DNA from: Solen grandis
Lineage: Eukaryota > Mollusca > Bivalvia > Adapedonta > Solenidae
NCBI GenBank assembly: GCA_021229015.1
Contig: CM037782.1
Span: 37,122,912-37,186,911 of the forward strand
Reading direction: 5' to 3'
Length of the DNA: 64,000 nucleotides
Below, piece after piece: positions 1-11,940 of the stretch (the stretch's first letter is position 1; every line of letters starts with the position of its first letter). Under the pieces are notes generated by a model. It was not told the DNA's origin. It saw only the letters and a list, made by a program, of their open reading frames with translations, and ran no database searches. The translations under genes and the position numbers were made by a program.

Positions 1-2
1 TC

Positions 3-674
3 ACACTTAACGACGAGCATATGTCTAATATAGGTTATCTCTTGAAATCGTCCTTTGACTCACAGCTTCCGGTTATGATTTCGTCCATAGTTGACGGAGT
101 GGTACATTTAAGCAGTTTGAACGGCAAGATCGCTCATCTTACCAATGAGAACACGGAACTCAAAAAACGTGTAGTGCATCTTGAGTTGCGTGCTGACCGA
201 TTGGAGCAGTACAGCAGACGGAACTGTCTCCGTCTGTCGGGAATTCCCGAGACACAAGGGGAGTGTGTTGATGACAAAGTTATTGAACTTGCAATTGCAG
301 TTAATGCTGATTTATCATTAGCTGATATCGACCGTGCCCATCGTCTCCCCGTTAAGCCCAATAATTCGTCTGGTAACGAAAAACCTAAAGACATTGTCAT
401 CAAGTTCACCAGCTACCGGGCTCGACAGAGGTTATTTCGAAATAAATCTCAACTAAAAGCTTCTGGTTTTCCTAATGTGTACTTAAATGAACATCTGACC
501 CCCTCACGGGCCAGAGTGTTTTATCAAGCCCGTAAGCTAATGCATGATAAAATATTGACCAATGTGTGGACCAGTGACGGATCCATTCTTGTGAAAGACA
601 AAAAACTGAAGGTGCACCGCTTGGAATCCCAGCAAGATCTTGATTTGCTAATGGGCACCGTAATCGACACGTAA
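3..674 (+). CDS. LINE ORF1 protein, 5' partial
   Basis: ORF1 of a non-LTR retrotransposon, expected to bind element RNA as a nucleic-acid chaperone. The first methionine visible is at 21, but the frame stays open to the window edge, so the true start is probably upstream. From the first methionine, residues about 35-65 form a heptad-like coiled coil (LTNENTELKKRVVHLE), followed by the motif SRRNCLRLSGIPE that opens the RRM-like domain in L1-type ORF1 proteins. The C-terminal stretch (YLNEHLTPSRARVFYQARKL) also matches that family. No premature stop lies inside the visible part, so this ORF is better preserved than ORF2. Confidence 0.8.
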   Translation, partial: TLNDEHMSNIGYLLKSSFDSQLPVMISSIVDGVVHLSSLNGKIAHLTNENTELKKRVVHLELRADRLEQYSRRNCLRLSGIPETQGECVDDKVIELAIAVNADLSLADIDRAHRLPVKPNNSSGNEKPKDIVIKFTSYRARQRLFRNKSQLKASGFPNVYLNEHLTPSRARVFYQARKLMHDKILTNVWTSDGSILVKDKKLKVHRLESQQDLDLLMGTVIDT

Positions 675-1574
675 CTTTATAAATACAGTATACATCTACA
701 GCTAAAGTTTACACACTGCCCACACCATTACTGTGTACTGTTGAACTGTGTTGCTTACATAAAAGTTACATTTCATTAAATTAAGCAAGTTGATTGATAA
801 TGCACTCGATTGGATTATTTAATTCAAGTCTTATCTTTTTGTTCGTTGTTTTTCAAATATTATATGTATTTCCCTTTTGAAATATAACGCACACATTAAC
901 ATACCTGTTCTCCAAAGCTTGTTTTAATGAGATGAACAATGATATGGCTGTCAATGACCCCCCCCCCCCACCCCCCTGTTCTGTTGAATTAAGTTGCTTA
1001 CATAAAAGCTAATACTTGGAACTGCTATTAATTTATATGTAGCTGTCAATGACCACCCCAATAGTGATACTTGGCAGTATCTTTCAATTTATATCAAAGT
1101 CAGTTTAAGTATGTACACCTGTGCGCTCATTCCTAGAGATGAACAATGATATATATAATTTTTGCAACTAAATCAATAATAATCATGGTCATTTATGTGT
1201 CAGTAAGTGTAATTTTAATGTCAACTCTATTATGATCATTTTAACATACGTCTATCAAATGGTGTTCATGCGCTTAAGTGTATATGAATGCTTAATGTGT
1301 ATATGTGTCTTTGCACATAACATGTATGTGTACATATGGTGATAATTTTTTCTGTGAGTATATGATTTTTGTATGTCAAATTTTAAATTTTTAGTACACA
1401 TGGTGAAAATGTTTTGTGAATATATGATTTTTTTTACATGCTTATGTTAAATCTGAACCAATATAGTTTGAATTTTTTTTTTTTTTTTTTGTTATTTTGT
1501 ATGTATATGTGTATGTATGAGTATGCATATGTATTTGTATGTATATGTGTGTATGTGTTATATGTATGTGTACG

Positions 1575-1606
<32 letters not shown>

Positions 1607-2535
1607 GTGTGTATGTACATATTATGTATGTGTATTATATGTAGTGCGTGTATGTGTATATATATATGTATATGTGTGTATGATTGTATATATATGTATG
1701 TGTATGTAAATGTACGCTTTTGTAAATGTATATATTCATGAATGTATGTATGTATGTATGTATGTATGTGTATTTAAATAGTAATTGTGTCGTACAAAAT
1801 GTCAGTGAATATGTATGAATGTGTACATATTGTGACCCAGATACATCTAGAGATGAAATCCTTCACCTACTTAACTGTAATTATCTTCTGACTGATAATT
1901 ACGACTTTTTCGATTGTATAATCTTAACCCCTGACAAAATATATCTGCCTTTTGGTGGCATTAATAAGTTCTATATGAACCACTATATTAGCCACTGTTT
2001 CACATATGTTATGGTAAAGAACTAGTTTATAACTTGACTGAAGTTCAAGCAGTAGGCAGCAAAAAAAAAAAGAAAGAAAAAAAAAGAACAAATCAGCTAG
2101 TTGCCTTCTATGGTTTTTTATTCTTTAAATCAGGGAAAGGGTTAAGTAAAAGCGTTCTAGTATCCTTCCCAGCATCAAGTATTTATTAAATTTTAACTTC
2201 TCTCCTCAGTTTCACCTTTTTCTCATTATCCGCCACCACATTTGTTGATCCTGCTTATATTAGTGTCATGTTTCTCCATCTTATTTCTCTAGCTCTCCCT
2301 ATCTTTATCTTAAACTATTTGTCTATTTTCTCCCTTGTTTGTGAACATCTTGATCATGTTTGTTATTTGGTTGTTGTACTTTTGCAATTCGTTATGAGCG
2401 TGCTTATGGTCCGCTACCAGCTAGCCAACTTTTATCTGATTCTGTTTAAACCACCATAGGTTGTGATATTGTTTTTTGGCGTGCTGCTATCGAACTGTTT
2501 CATGCTCAGCGTAAAAGCTGCAGCAAAAGTTTTTT
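675..2535 (+). repeat. LINE inter-ORF spacer with simple repeats
   Basis: No convincing gene. It contains a C-run at about 958-977, a poly-T run near 1475-1490, and a TATG/TGTA-rich microsatellite at about 1494-1790. The apparent reading frames at 1438-1741 are translations of this repeat (long Y/V/C/I runs). The reading frame at 1819-2025 matches nothing I recognise. Confidence 0.6.
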
Positions 2536-3401
2536 ATGTATAATCCTCTAGCTGATTTACTTAAGTTTTTAGGACAACTTGTTAAACTATTAATAAATTC
2601 ATCTGTTTATCTTTGGAATCTTTTCATGGAGGACATTTATCTCCTATACAGCTTTATCATTCTGTTATTGCTGCTCGTTTGTGGTGATATAGAGCCAAAT
2701 CCGGGCCCACCATCCAGCGCAAGTACAAGTTTACATCATGATTGTCTTACAGTTATGCACTTAAACATACGCAGTATTCGTAACAAACTAAGTTACATAA
2801 CTGATAATTTCTGCTACTTCGATATTCTGTGTTTTTCTGAAACGCATTTGGATGTTAATTTTCCCGACTCTTCCTTAATTTTAAATGAATATTCCATGTT
2901 CAGACGAGACAGAACTTTTTCCTCAGGCGGACTGCTAGTATATGTGTATAACTTACTTCGATCCAAGAGACGTCATGATCTTGAAAATGCGTCTGTTCAT
3001 GCTATCTGGATTGAAATATTTCATAAAACTTCATCTTTCTTATTATGTAATATTTACCGTTCACCCGGGACATGTGTCAGTTTTTGGAACGATTTTAAAG
3101 TAACTTTAGAAAGGGCTCTTGAATCTAATCTTAAGATTATCATATTAGTTGATTTAAACCAGGATCTATTGAATAGTAATGAGTTTCATCTAAATAATAT
3201 CATGCATTTAAACAATTTAAAAAATGTCATATCATCACCTACTCGTGTTACTGCTCATTCTTCAACATTAATCGACCCTATTATTGTCTCTCAAAATATG
3301 CCAGTTTCTGACGTTATAAATGTTGATAGTCATATTAGTGACCATAGATGTACTTTTGCCTTTATCAAATTTGTAACCTTGTTTAAATCCTTTCTAAACG
3401 A
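2536..3401 (+). pseudogene. LINE ORF2, N-terminal part: 2A-like peptide and APE endonuclease
   Basis: The ORF starts at ATG 2536 after an in-frame stop at 2512. Residues 31-49 are strongly hydrophobic (IILLLLLVC), directly followed by G50 and DIEPNPGP (51-58, bases 2686-2709), a canonical 2A ribosome-skipping motif. An AP-endonuclease domain follows: HLNIRSIRNK, then SETHLD (catalytic Glu), then ISDHR (catalytic His). The usual GDFN motif appears as VDLN. After about 3384-3402 the family-like reading continues in another frame, so the annotated frame running on to 3477 is out of register at its end. The element is therefore a broken copy. Clade and activity are inferred from motifs only. Confidence 0.85.
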
Positions 3402-6002
3402 ACGATATGGTATTATAACCGTGGCGACTTTGAAAAATATATTGACTTTTTATGTTTATTTTGTAGTAACTCTTTAATTGAAACTCAAAATTGGGATTTC
3501 ATAAATGTTCTAACCGTTGATGAATCATCTGATCTTTTTACTGAATTGTTACTCTCATTCGTGAATCAATGTATACCATCAAAAGAAATAACTGTTAGAC
3601 CAAATGACCGCCCTTGGTATGATTCTGAAGTTAGAAAATTTTCACGTAAAAGAGGCAGGCAGAAGAAAATAGCTATTAAAAGAAATACTTCTTCGGCTTG
3701 GATCAAATACAAAACTCTAAGAAATAAAGTGAATAACCTAAAAATTTTTGCTAAACAACATTATTTTGAACATCTAGAAGAAGCAGTATCCGATAGTCGT
3801 GTTGAAAATCCCAAAAAGTATTGGAATTATCTCCGTAGTCTAGTAAAAAGTAACAACTCATCATGTGCTATTCCTATTTTGAAAACAACCTGTAATAACA
3901 ACATAGTAACTTACCATTATACTGACTTAGATAAGGCTAACTGTTTAAATGATTACTTTGCTTCCATTTCAACTGTAGATGGCTCCAATACTACATTACC
4001 AGTTTTTGTTGAAAAATGTCAATCTAAATTATCAAACATAAACATTTCTGTAAATGACATTACAAGTATAATTGATACCCTTTGTGCAAAAAAAAGCAGT
4101 TGGACCTGATGGCATTAGTAACAAAATCTTAAAGAACACAGTATTTCCAAACCATTGTGCATGCTTTTTAATAGGTCCCTAAAAACGGAAACTTTTCCAA
4201 AAGTATGGAAGCGTTCTCTTGTCCTACCTTTATTTAAAAAGGGTGATAAATCTCTTGTTGAAAATTATCGACCTATTTCACTTCTAAGTTGTATTGGGAA
4301 ACTGATGGAACGATGTATCTACAAATTTACTTATAATCACTTACATTTTAATAATTTGATTTACCCACTTCAATCTGGTTTCATACGGGGTCACTCTACA
4401 GTCCACCAATTAATCGACATTTATCACAACATCGTGTCGTCACTTGATAATCACAAAATTAATTGTATGGTTTTCTGCGATATTTCTAAGGCGTTTGACC
4501 GTGTATGGCATAAAGGTCTCTTATTTAAATTAAAAGAAAATGGTATAGATGGGTCTCTTTTAAAATGGTTTGACAGTTACTTAAATGACCGTGAACAATC
4601 TGTATTTATTGGAACATCTAAATCATTGCCTAAACGTGTTAATGCAGGAGTCCCTCAAGGCTCCGTATTAGGTCCATTACTGTTTCTTGTTTTCGTAAAT
4701 GACATAACAGCAAATTTGTTAAGTATTACACGTTTATTTGCAGATGACACTTCTCTTTCTTGTTGTGCCACTTACATTAATGACATTGAAGGAATTATTA
4801 ACCATGATCTTCAGATGATATCTCAGTGGTCTAAGCAATGGCTAGTGTCGTTCAATCCTTCAAAAACCGAAGCCATTGTATTTTCTAATAACAACATTCA
4901 TGCTCCCTCATTAGTCTTTGACGGTGTTCCTGTCCAATTAATTAACAGTCATAAACATTTAGGATTGACATTAAGTAGTAATGGCAAATGGAAGGAACAC
5001 GTTGAAAAAATAACTTCTTCGGCGACAAAAATTCTTGATATGATGAGATTTCTTAAGTTCAAACTACGTAGAGACGCTCTTAATCAAATATATATATCTT
5101 TCTTAAGACCAATTCTTGAATATGCCTCTATAGTATGGGATAATTGCACTTTATATGAGAAAGACACTCTTGAAAAAATACAAACCGAGGCGGCAAGAAT
5201 AGTAACTGGTACTACTAGGTCTATTTCTTTATACAATTTGTATCGAGAAACTGGTTGGCTAAGCTTATATGATAGGCGTAAATATCAAAAACTTGTAATG
5301 GCCTATAAAATTGTTAATGGTTTGACTCCTAATTACATTAACGAAATTTATCCTTCAGCTGTAATACAAAGAACTACCTACCCATTACGTAATGCCCTAA
5401 ACTTAGATACAGTTGCTAGACGAACTGAGCTCTTTGCAAATTCCTTCATTCCTTCATCAGTTTCTTTATGGAACGAGCTTTCTATTGAAACCAGGTCTAT
5501 CACTTCACTTTCGGCCTTTAAATCCAGTATTTTACGTATGTTTAATTTTATTGAAATACCTAAATATTATTCTGTTGGTCAAAGAAAGCTATCTGTATTG
5601 CATACAAGAATTCGCAATAAATGTAGTGACCTTCAGTCAGACCTATTCTGTAACCATATCTCGAATACCAGAGAATGTAGATGTGGATTCGAAATTGAAG
5701 ATGCTGAACATTTCTTTTTTACTTATAATAATTTAAATAACCAACGTTTAAGAATGTTCCGTGAACTGAGATCGTTTCATCCACTCAATTTGCATAAATT
5801 ACTCTATGGGTCTGATTCATTGTCTCATGATGATAATGTAAAAATATTTCTTGCAGTTCAACAATTCATTAAAGAATATAAACGTAAGATTTACCTTTTT
5901 CTCACTTCCATTCATAGTTGCACACCTTTTCTGCTTCATATTAAATCACACGTTCGGTCTTCTTATTCCTTACCCGGTTTCTCTTATTTTTCGTTTCGAT
6001 AA
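3402..6002 (+). pseudogene. LINE ORF2, reverse transcriptase part, frameshifted
   Basis: The reading resumes in frame 3 from about 3402 and runs to 4109, with a basic linker (RKRGRQKK). A run of eight A at 4088-4095 then looks one base too long, and the frame returns by about 4140, so two compensating frameshifts surround the conserved GPDGIS motif at the RT entrance. From 4155 a long open frame of 615 codons carries RT motifs: NYRPISLL, motif A with FCDISKAFD, motif B with GVPQGSVLGPLLF, and the catalytic FADD (4737-4748). The C-terminus has the CRCGFEIEDAEHF zinc-knuckle-like motif common in these elements. Stop TAA at 6000-6002. The RT core itself has no stop, so decay looks recent. Confidence 0.85.
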
Positions 6003-6428
6003 GGGAAACTGGTTTAATATATTCATGTTTAAACAGTGTTATGGTTATAATACTGATTTTTCGTATTGCTATATATAGTATTACACTTTGTTTTATATTC
6101 CGGCACTTTCCCTTATATTTCGTTTCGATAAGGGAATCCAATCCGGTCCGGTCCAGGATTAATTCATTTAATTAATTCTTTAATCAATCAGATATGTTAT
6201 GTTATGTTATGTGATCTATATACGATTGTATCGATTTGTACATGTATTGTGTTGCATTTGATATGAAAGTCTATATTTATGTTTTTGTACTATGTTTATG
6301 TTCTACATGCGTTTATATACATTTGTACATTACCGTCATGTTCATATTATGTAATTTTATGTTTGCCGCATGGGTCGAACGACCTTCTGGCTCTTTGAAA
6401 TAAAACTATAAAAAAAAAAAAAAAAAAA
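6003..6428 (+). repeat. LINE 3' UTR and poly-A tail
   Basis: It contains a second copy of the TTTCGTTTCGATAAGGGAA motif that overlaps the ORF2 stop. The second copy sits in a hairpin with 8-bp arms at 6108-6115 and 6129-6136. A further small hairpin (GGTCG-AA-CGACC, 6372-6383) lies just before the AATAAA signal and poly-A. Related sequence recurs at 12826-13340. Confidence 0.7.
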
Positions 6429-6530
6429 CTATATATAAAAGGTTCGCTTAATGCTGCAGCCCCTGTGCGATTTCATCAATCATTTCTTAGCATTGATCAA
6501 GGTGTTCACTGACATTTTTATCTTTATTTT

Positions 6531-6571
<41 letters not shown>

Positions 6572-8164
6572 TCAGTTATTAATGTCATTTAAATGGTTAA
6601 ACCCATACTTTATACTTTACATTAGTCTTTTCAGCAACACATTTTGTTAATTTATCTAAGGGAAGAGCATTATCTAAGTTTTCGGAACTTGTAGCTCAAC
6701 CCATTTTTTATCAATATGTATGATAAATGTATGTTATATGTAATTCTTTTGTGTAAAGTTGGGAAAAATAAAATATGTTTAAAGTAAAAGACACGGACCA
6801 TACACGGACCTTTCAGACATTATGGATTTACAATGACAGGTAAACTTTTTCCTTACAGTGATACGTATCCTAACAACGGACCAACCTTTCTTTTAGAGCA
6901 CCTTAATAACCTATGTCATGGAGTCATCTATGTTTATAATGTAATATGTAGTGTTCTTCATTATTTCATTTGAAACCGAGGAAAGTAGTTGTATGTTCCT
7001 TTGCCTTGTTACAGCCTCATACGATGATGATAGATCCCGCAAAATGATGCATTATGCGATGAAAATCGTAAATTTTGTCTCTTCACGTGGGCACCATAAA
7101 TTTCCTTGACACATGTCTCACTGCGGCGTCGATGCTTTAAACCGACTCTTATACATACTGCAAAAGAACGTATTTTGAATAGTTCTCTTATATCCGTTAA
7201 AAGACTCGGAAAAAGAAATCCAAAAATATCCCAGTAGTAAAAGCGTCGAAATCATTATTTATTAATGATACCATCAATGCGGTGGAAATACTTGCCGGCA
7301 TTACAATGGATCTATTACGTTATAGAAGACTAAGTCATTCATACGTCTTTCCTGATAAGTCTATTTTCAAGTGTTTTTCGATGCCTTGAGGCAAAAATAC
7401 TGTCAGAGTATATTTAGAATAGAGCTTACTACCAGACTATTAGGGAATTATGCGCTGATTTTCTTACTAAACGATTAAAGATACAAAATACAAAAACGGC
7501 AACATGTTTACTTTCTAGTTGATCAATAAGCATTAAGACTCAAACTATTTATATCATTTAAACAAATTGCATATTAAAAACGTAAATCAATAACGACAAC
7601 ATCAGAATACGAAAGAAATACATTAATCACAAGTTAGTTTATTTTACTGGAAAAAAACAACAACAACAATATTTCAGTTATACTTAATGGCTTAATGTTT
7701 GATATACAAACCACCAGCGTCGGATACCCACGGCTGCCTATTACATCTGTTAACCAGCACTTTATCGTTATAAGGATATTCATAAGACGTACGTCGACCA
7801 GTCAAAATGCTGTTTATACAAATGAGTACTCTGAAGTTGGAGATCTAAATATGTAAGTCGGTAAATATTTGTCTAAGTGCCGCAAATACGAGAGTTTCTA
7901 TTGGTCCTAAAATCCCCACTACCTAGTGGGACTGTGAATAGTGGCGCGGCTTTTCAAATAATAAATCGATAACGAGCAAATGCTAACTAATAGTTCTGAT
8001 TAATAATCCCACGGGCGATGTATGGAGTAATGGAATGAGCGCTCGTGAGTTGCCGACGTTGACACTATAAATTGTTATTTACTCCTGTAGGTAAGCTTAT
8101 TTTTTTAGTTATTTTTTAATTCAAGGTCTCATTATTTTGTGATATGAGTCAACATCGTAAGAAC
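6429..8164. other. Intergenic region, no gene recognised
   Basis: AT-rich sequence with a (TC)n microsatellite at 6533-6567. No reading frame with recognisable similarity on either strand and no clear transposon ends. Confidence 0.5.
6533..6567. repeat. (TC)n microsatellite
   Basis: About seventeen uninterrupted TC dinucleotides just downstream of the LINE. Confidence 0.9.
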
Positions 8165-9725
8165 CAATCACAAGTATATTACATGTTCATTCAAGTATAT
8201 TGATTCCATTACAAGATTTATGTTCATTTCAAGTATTATATATTACATTCATTACAAGTATATTTGCATATCCATTACAAGTAAATTACATGTTCATTTC
8301 AAGTACATAACATGTTCTTTACAAGTACATTATGCGTCCATTACAAGTATATACATGTTCATTTAATGCATTTTCCATTACAAGTATATTACATATTCCA
8401 TTACAAGTTATTACATGTTCATTCAAGTACATTATTCCATTACAAGTATATTACATGTCCATTACAAGTATATAATGTCCATTACAAGTATATTACATGT
8501 TCATTTCAAGTAATTATATGTCTTCATTACAGAGTACATGTCATTACAAGTATATTCATATCCATTACAAGTATATTACATGTTCATTTCAAGTAATATT
8601 GCATGTCCATTACAAGTATATTACATGTCCATTACAAGTATATTACATGTTCATTTCAAGTATATTATATGTCCATTACAAGTATATAACATGTTCATTA
8701 CAAGTATATTGCATATCCATTACAAGTATATTACAATTATTACAATTACAGATATATGTCATTCAAGTACATTATATGTCCATTACAAGTTATTACATGT
8801 CATTTCAAGTATTTACTTATATGTTCCATTACAAGTAACATTACAGTCAAATATTACAAGTACATTATATGTCCATTACAAGTATATTATATGTCCATTA
8901 CAAGTATATTACATGTTCATTTCAAGTACATTATATGTCCATTACAAAATTATATTACATGTCCATTACAAGTATATTGCATATCCATTACAAGTATATT
9001 ACATGTTCATTTCAAGTACATTATATGTCCATTACAAATATATTACATGTCCATTACAAGTATATTACATGTTCATTTCAAGTACATTATATGTCCATTA
9101 CAAGTACATAATATGTCAATTACAAGTATATTACATATCCATTACAAGTACATTACATGTTCATTACAAGTACATTATATGTCCATTACAAGTACATTAT
9201 ATGTCCATTACAAGTATATTATATGTCCATTACAAGTATATTACATGTCCATTACAAGTATATTACATGTTCATTTCAAGTACATTATATGTCCATTACA
9301 AGTACATTATATGTCCATTACAAGTATATTATATGTCCATTACAAGTATATTACATGTTCATTTCAAGTACATTATATGTCCATTACAAGCACATTATAT
9401 GTCCATTACAAGTATATTATATGTCCATTACAAGTATATTACATGTCCATTACAAGTACATTATATGTCCATTACAAGTATATTATATGTCCATTACAAG
9501 TACATTATATGTTCATTTCAAGTACATTATATGTCCATTACAAAATTATATTACATATCCATTACAAGTATATTACATGTTCATTTCAAGTACATTATAT
9601 GTCCATTACAAGTATATTACATGTCCATTACAAGTATATTACATATCCATTACAAGTATATTACATGTTCATTTCAAGTACATTATATGTCCATTACAAG
9701 TATATTACATGTTCATTACAAGTTT
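8165..9725 (+). repeat. 22-bp minisatellite array (about 70 units)
   Basis: Tandem 22-bp units with the core ATGTCCATTACAAGTATATT. Two main variants alternate irregularly: one with CCATTACAAG and one with TCATTTCAAG. The left part (8165-8850) is more degenerate and includes shortened units. The right part is nearly homogeneous. Because 22 is not a multiple of 3 and the unit has no stop on the + strand, long open frames appear in all three + frames with a 22-residue periodicity. These are artefacts of the repeat and not genes. Confidence 0.95.
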
Positions 9726-11940
9726 ATTATATTTTATTTTTAGTATGTTTTATAGGTTAAAAGGTCCCTACCCGATTACAATAAGACTTAGACTCATATT
9801 CTAAAACTAGCAATAGCTTTTTATAATTATGTATGAATAAAATTTATTATAACTTGGTGCAGGGTTCAAGGACCCCGTTAATCTTCTTGCAACTTTTTTT
9901 CTTTTTATTTTACAGTAACCGTGAAATAAATAGGAGCGTTTTCAGTTATAAAGACAAATCGTTTGTGAAATAAAGGTCTGCAAGAGTGCAAAATACACCA
10001 GGGGCTGTCCGAGAAATTTCTCAGCTACAAGATTAAAATCTTCTTGGACAGACAGGGTGTGTATAATTAATGTTCCCTATGTGTTTCTTAAACTTGCCAT
10101 GATGGCACAGTTACTTTCAAGGATAAGAAAACGGAGATTTACTTCTGAGCGTATAATGGATTCGCATCACAAACTAGAACAAAACACTCCTTTATATTTA
10201 ATTGTCTGAATTCAAATCTAACGCGATTTCATATTTTCTGTTTATTGCTGAAAGCATGATCTTATGGTTTTGCAGAGATTGGGAAAGTACATTAACGTAA
10301 TGCATCATATTACAAAACGGGTTGCAAACGAATCGTTGTGAATTTATGTCCTATCATTTTATGATAATATTGCCGCAAACTGATAATTTATAACTAAACA
10401 AGTGGCGACAATAATCTATGTCACAGAAGATGTATGGTCACTTAATTAACTAAAATATGATGTCACCTGTTATTCAGTGCATGCTCTGCAGTCCTCTCAC
10501 CATTTCTATCAATCTAATATTTATAATTGTCGAGGTCATTTGGTAGACTGTTCTTATTGTTTCTTGAACAGTAGAAAAAATGTTGTCGGTAGGACGTTCA
10601 AACAGTTATGATTAAAAAACTGAGAGAACGATTCAGTTAATATTTTTATGATTTGATTGGTTATGTACTAAGGTTTTGTGCAAAATTATGAAAATACATA
10701 TGAATAAAGAAAAAGTTACAATAGTTTTGCAACAAGTTTTCGGTTCGTTCTTTTAATGCTGTTAAACGCATAGCTGATGTATGTTGATAGAGATGTACTT
10801 TTCACATGGATTCTCGGTTTAACTTAATATAATTCAATGTGATTGATCTTATTGGAATGGAAACCTTTTCCGGCAGTCAGCAGCTGTTTTCAAGATAGCT
10901 GGAAAATAATTTACGGATAAGATAAACTAGTATGTAAATTTGGGAATGCGAGTCAGGAGAGTTCCACAGACAGACCAATTGTGGATACTTTATATCCGCT
11001 ATCATTATTTTCTGTTCTTTTGAAAGAATGAAGCGCGTGAAGTTTCCAAGTTCATGTCAGTTACATCGCTGATCCATTGAGTAACGATTTCGACACATTC
11101 TAATTTCTACATACAGTTTTGAGTTACATATACATAAGTTACAGATATACAAGTATCCCAATTATAAAATGTTGTAAGCGACATTTAGGGGATATTTTAT
11201 CTATCATAAAGCATGAACTAAAGATGTACCACGGTAATTCGGCTCAGTCGCTTACATCTCTTTATCTTTCACCAGAATTGCAGGATAACTAGCTTGATAC
11301 ATGTGTTTCCTTTTTTAAGGGACTTTGAATTACTTACTTGAATTACCAATTGAATTTGTAAGTTGAGTACGTTATTAGTCCCAAATGAACTGAAACCATC
11401 ATTGCCTTGGTTGTATCTAATGAAATTGTAGACCGAAGTTTCATGACAGTTTCGAAGCATGTATACTTTTATATGGTTTTCTTTCGCTTGTAGTTTGAGT
11501 CACTAATGTAAAATTAAAAACTATACTTCTGCGTAGTAAAAAGGAGGGAAATTAAAGTGTTACTCAAAATAGTCTCGAAATGTTGTCCGATTCAGAAATG
11601 TATGGTAACATAGAACAGAGTTATGAAAATAATTGTAACACTGTTATTATAATTTACAAGAGGCCAAGATGGTCGCTCACCCGAGAAAAATTGCCTTAAT
11701 CGACTTACCTAATCGATCGAAATCAGCCAGAAACGGACTTGACCGACAGATTATGGTAAGAAACGATATCATAAAGATTGAATAGATTGCTTGAGAAATA
11801 AAGATGCTAGAGTGAAAACAATGTGAAATCTGGCATTTTATTATATTAGAAGGGGCATAACTCCTGACCGTATCGGCCGTTATCAGCCATAAACAATCTT
11901 GACGGAGAGATTATGGTTATAAATATTGTAATAAAGTCTA
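9726..11940. other. Intergenic region, no gene recognised
   Basis: AT-rich sequence without convincing coding potential. The segment around 11760-11830 (with TAGATGCTAGAGTG-like text) recurs downstream of the DNA element at 12600-12640, which shows that the element at 11941-12597 inserted into a locally duplicated sequence. Confidence 0.4.

Larger units (their letters stand above)
1..6428 (+). mobile_element. Non-LTR retrotransposon (LINE, CR1/L2/Crack-like APE clade), decayed
   Basis: The region holds, in order, an ORF1 with a coiled coil (to 674), an ORF2 with an APE-type endonuclease and reverse transcriptase (2536-6002), a 3' UTR of about 400 bp, an AATAAA signal near 6399 and a poly-A run at 6410-6428. 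The 5' end lies outside the window. The spacer of 1.86 kb between the ORFs is far longer than normal and is full of microsatellite, so ORF1 and ORF2 may belong to one element expanded by simple repeats or to two adjacent copies. The clade is uncertain; the 2A motif at the start of ORF2 is known from CR1, L2, Crack, Rex1 and Ingi-type elements. Confidence 0.85.

Noticed and set aside
1438..1741. Open frames of 68-74 codons
   Set aside because: They are translations of a TATG/TGTA microsatellite, composed of Y, V, C and I repeats.
5941..6141. Minus-strand frame over the LINE 3' end
   Set aside because: It is the shadow of the duplicated CGTTTCGATAAGGG motif on the other strand.
8165..9725. Possible CRISPR-like array of short direct repeats
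   Set aside because: Units are contiguous with no unique spacers, and the setting is eukaryotic.
8312..9804. Several long overlapping open frames, up to 401 codons
   Set aside because: They are the three-phase reading of a stop-free 22-bp minisatellite. The peptide repeat follows the DNA period and not a protein design.
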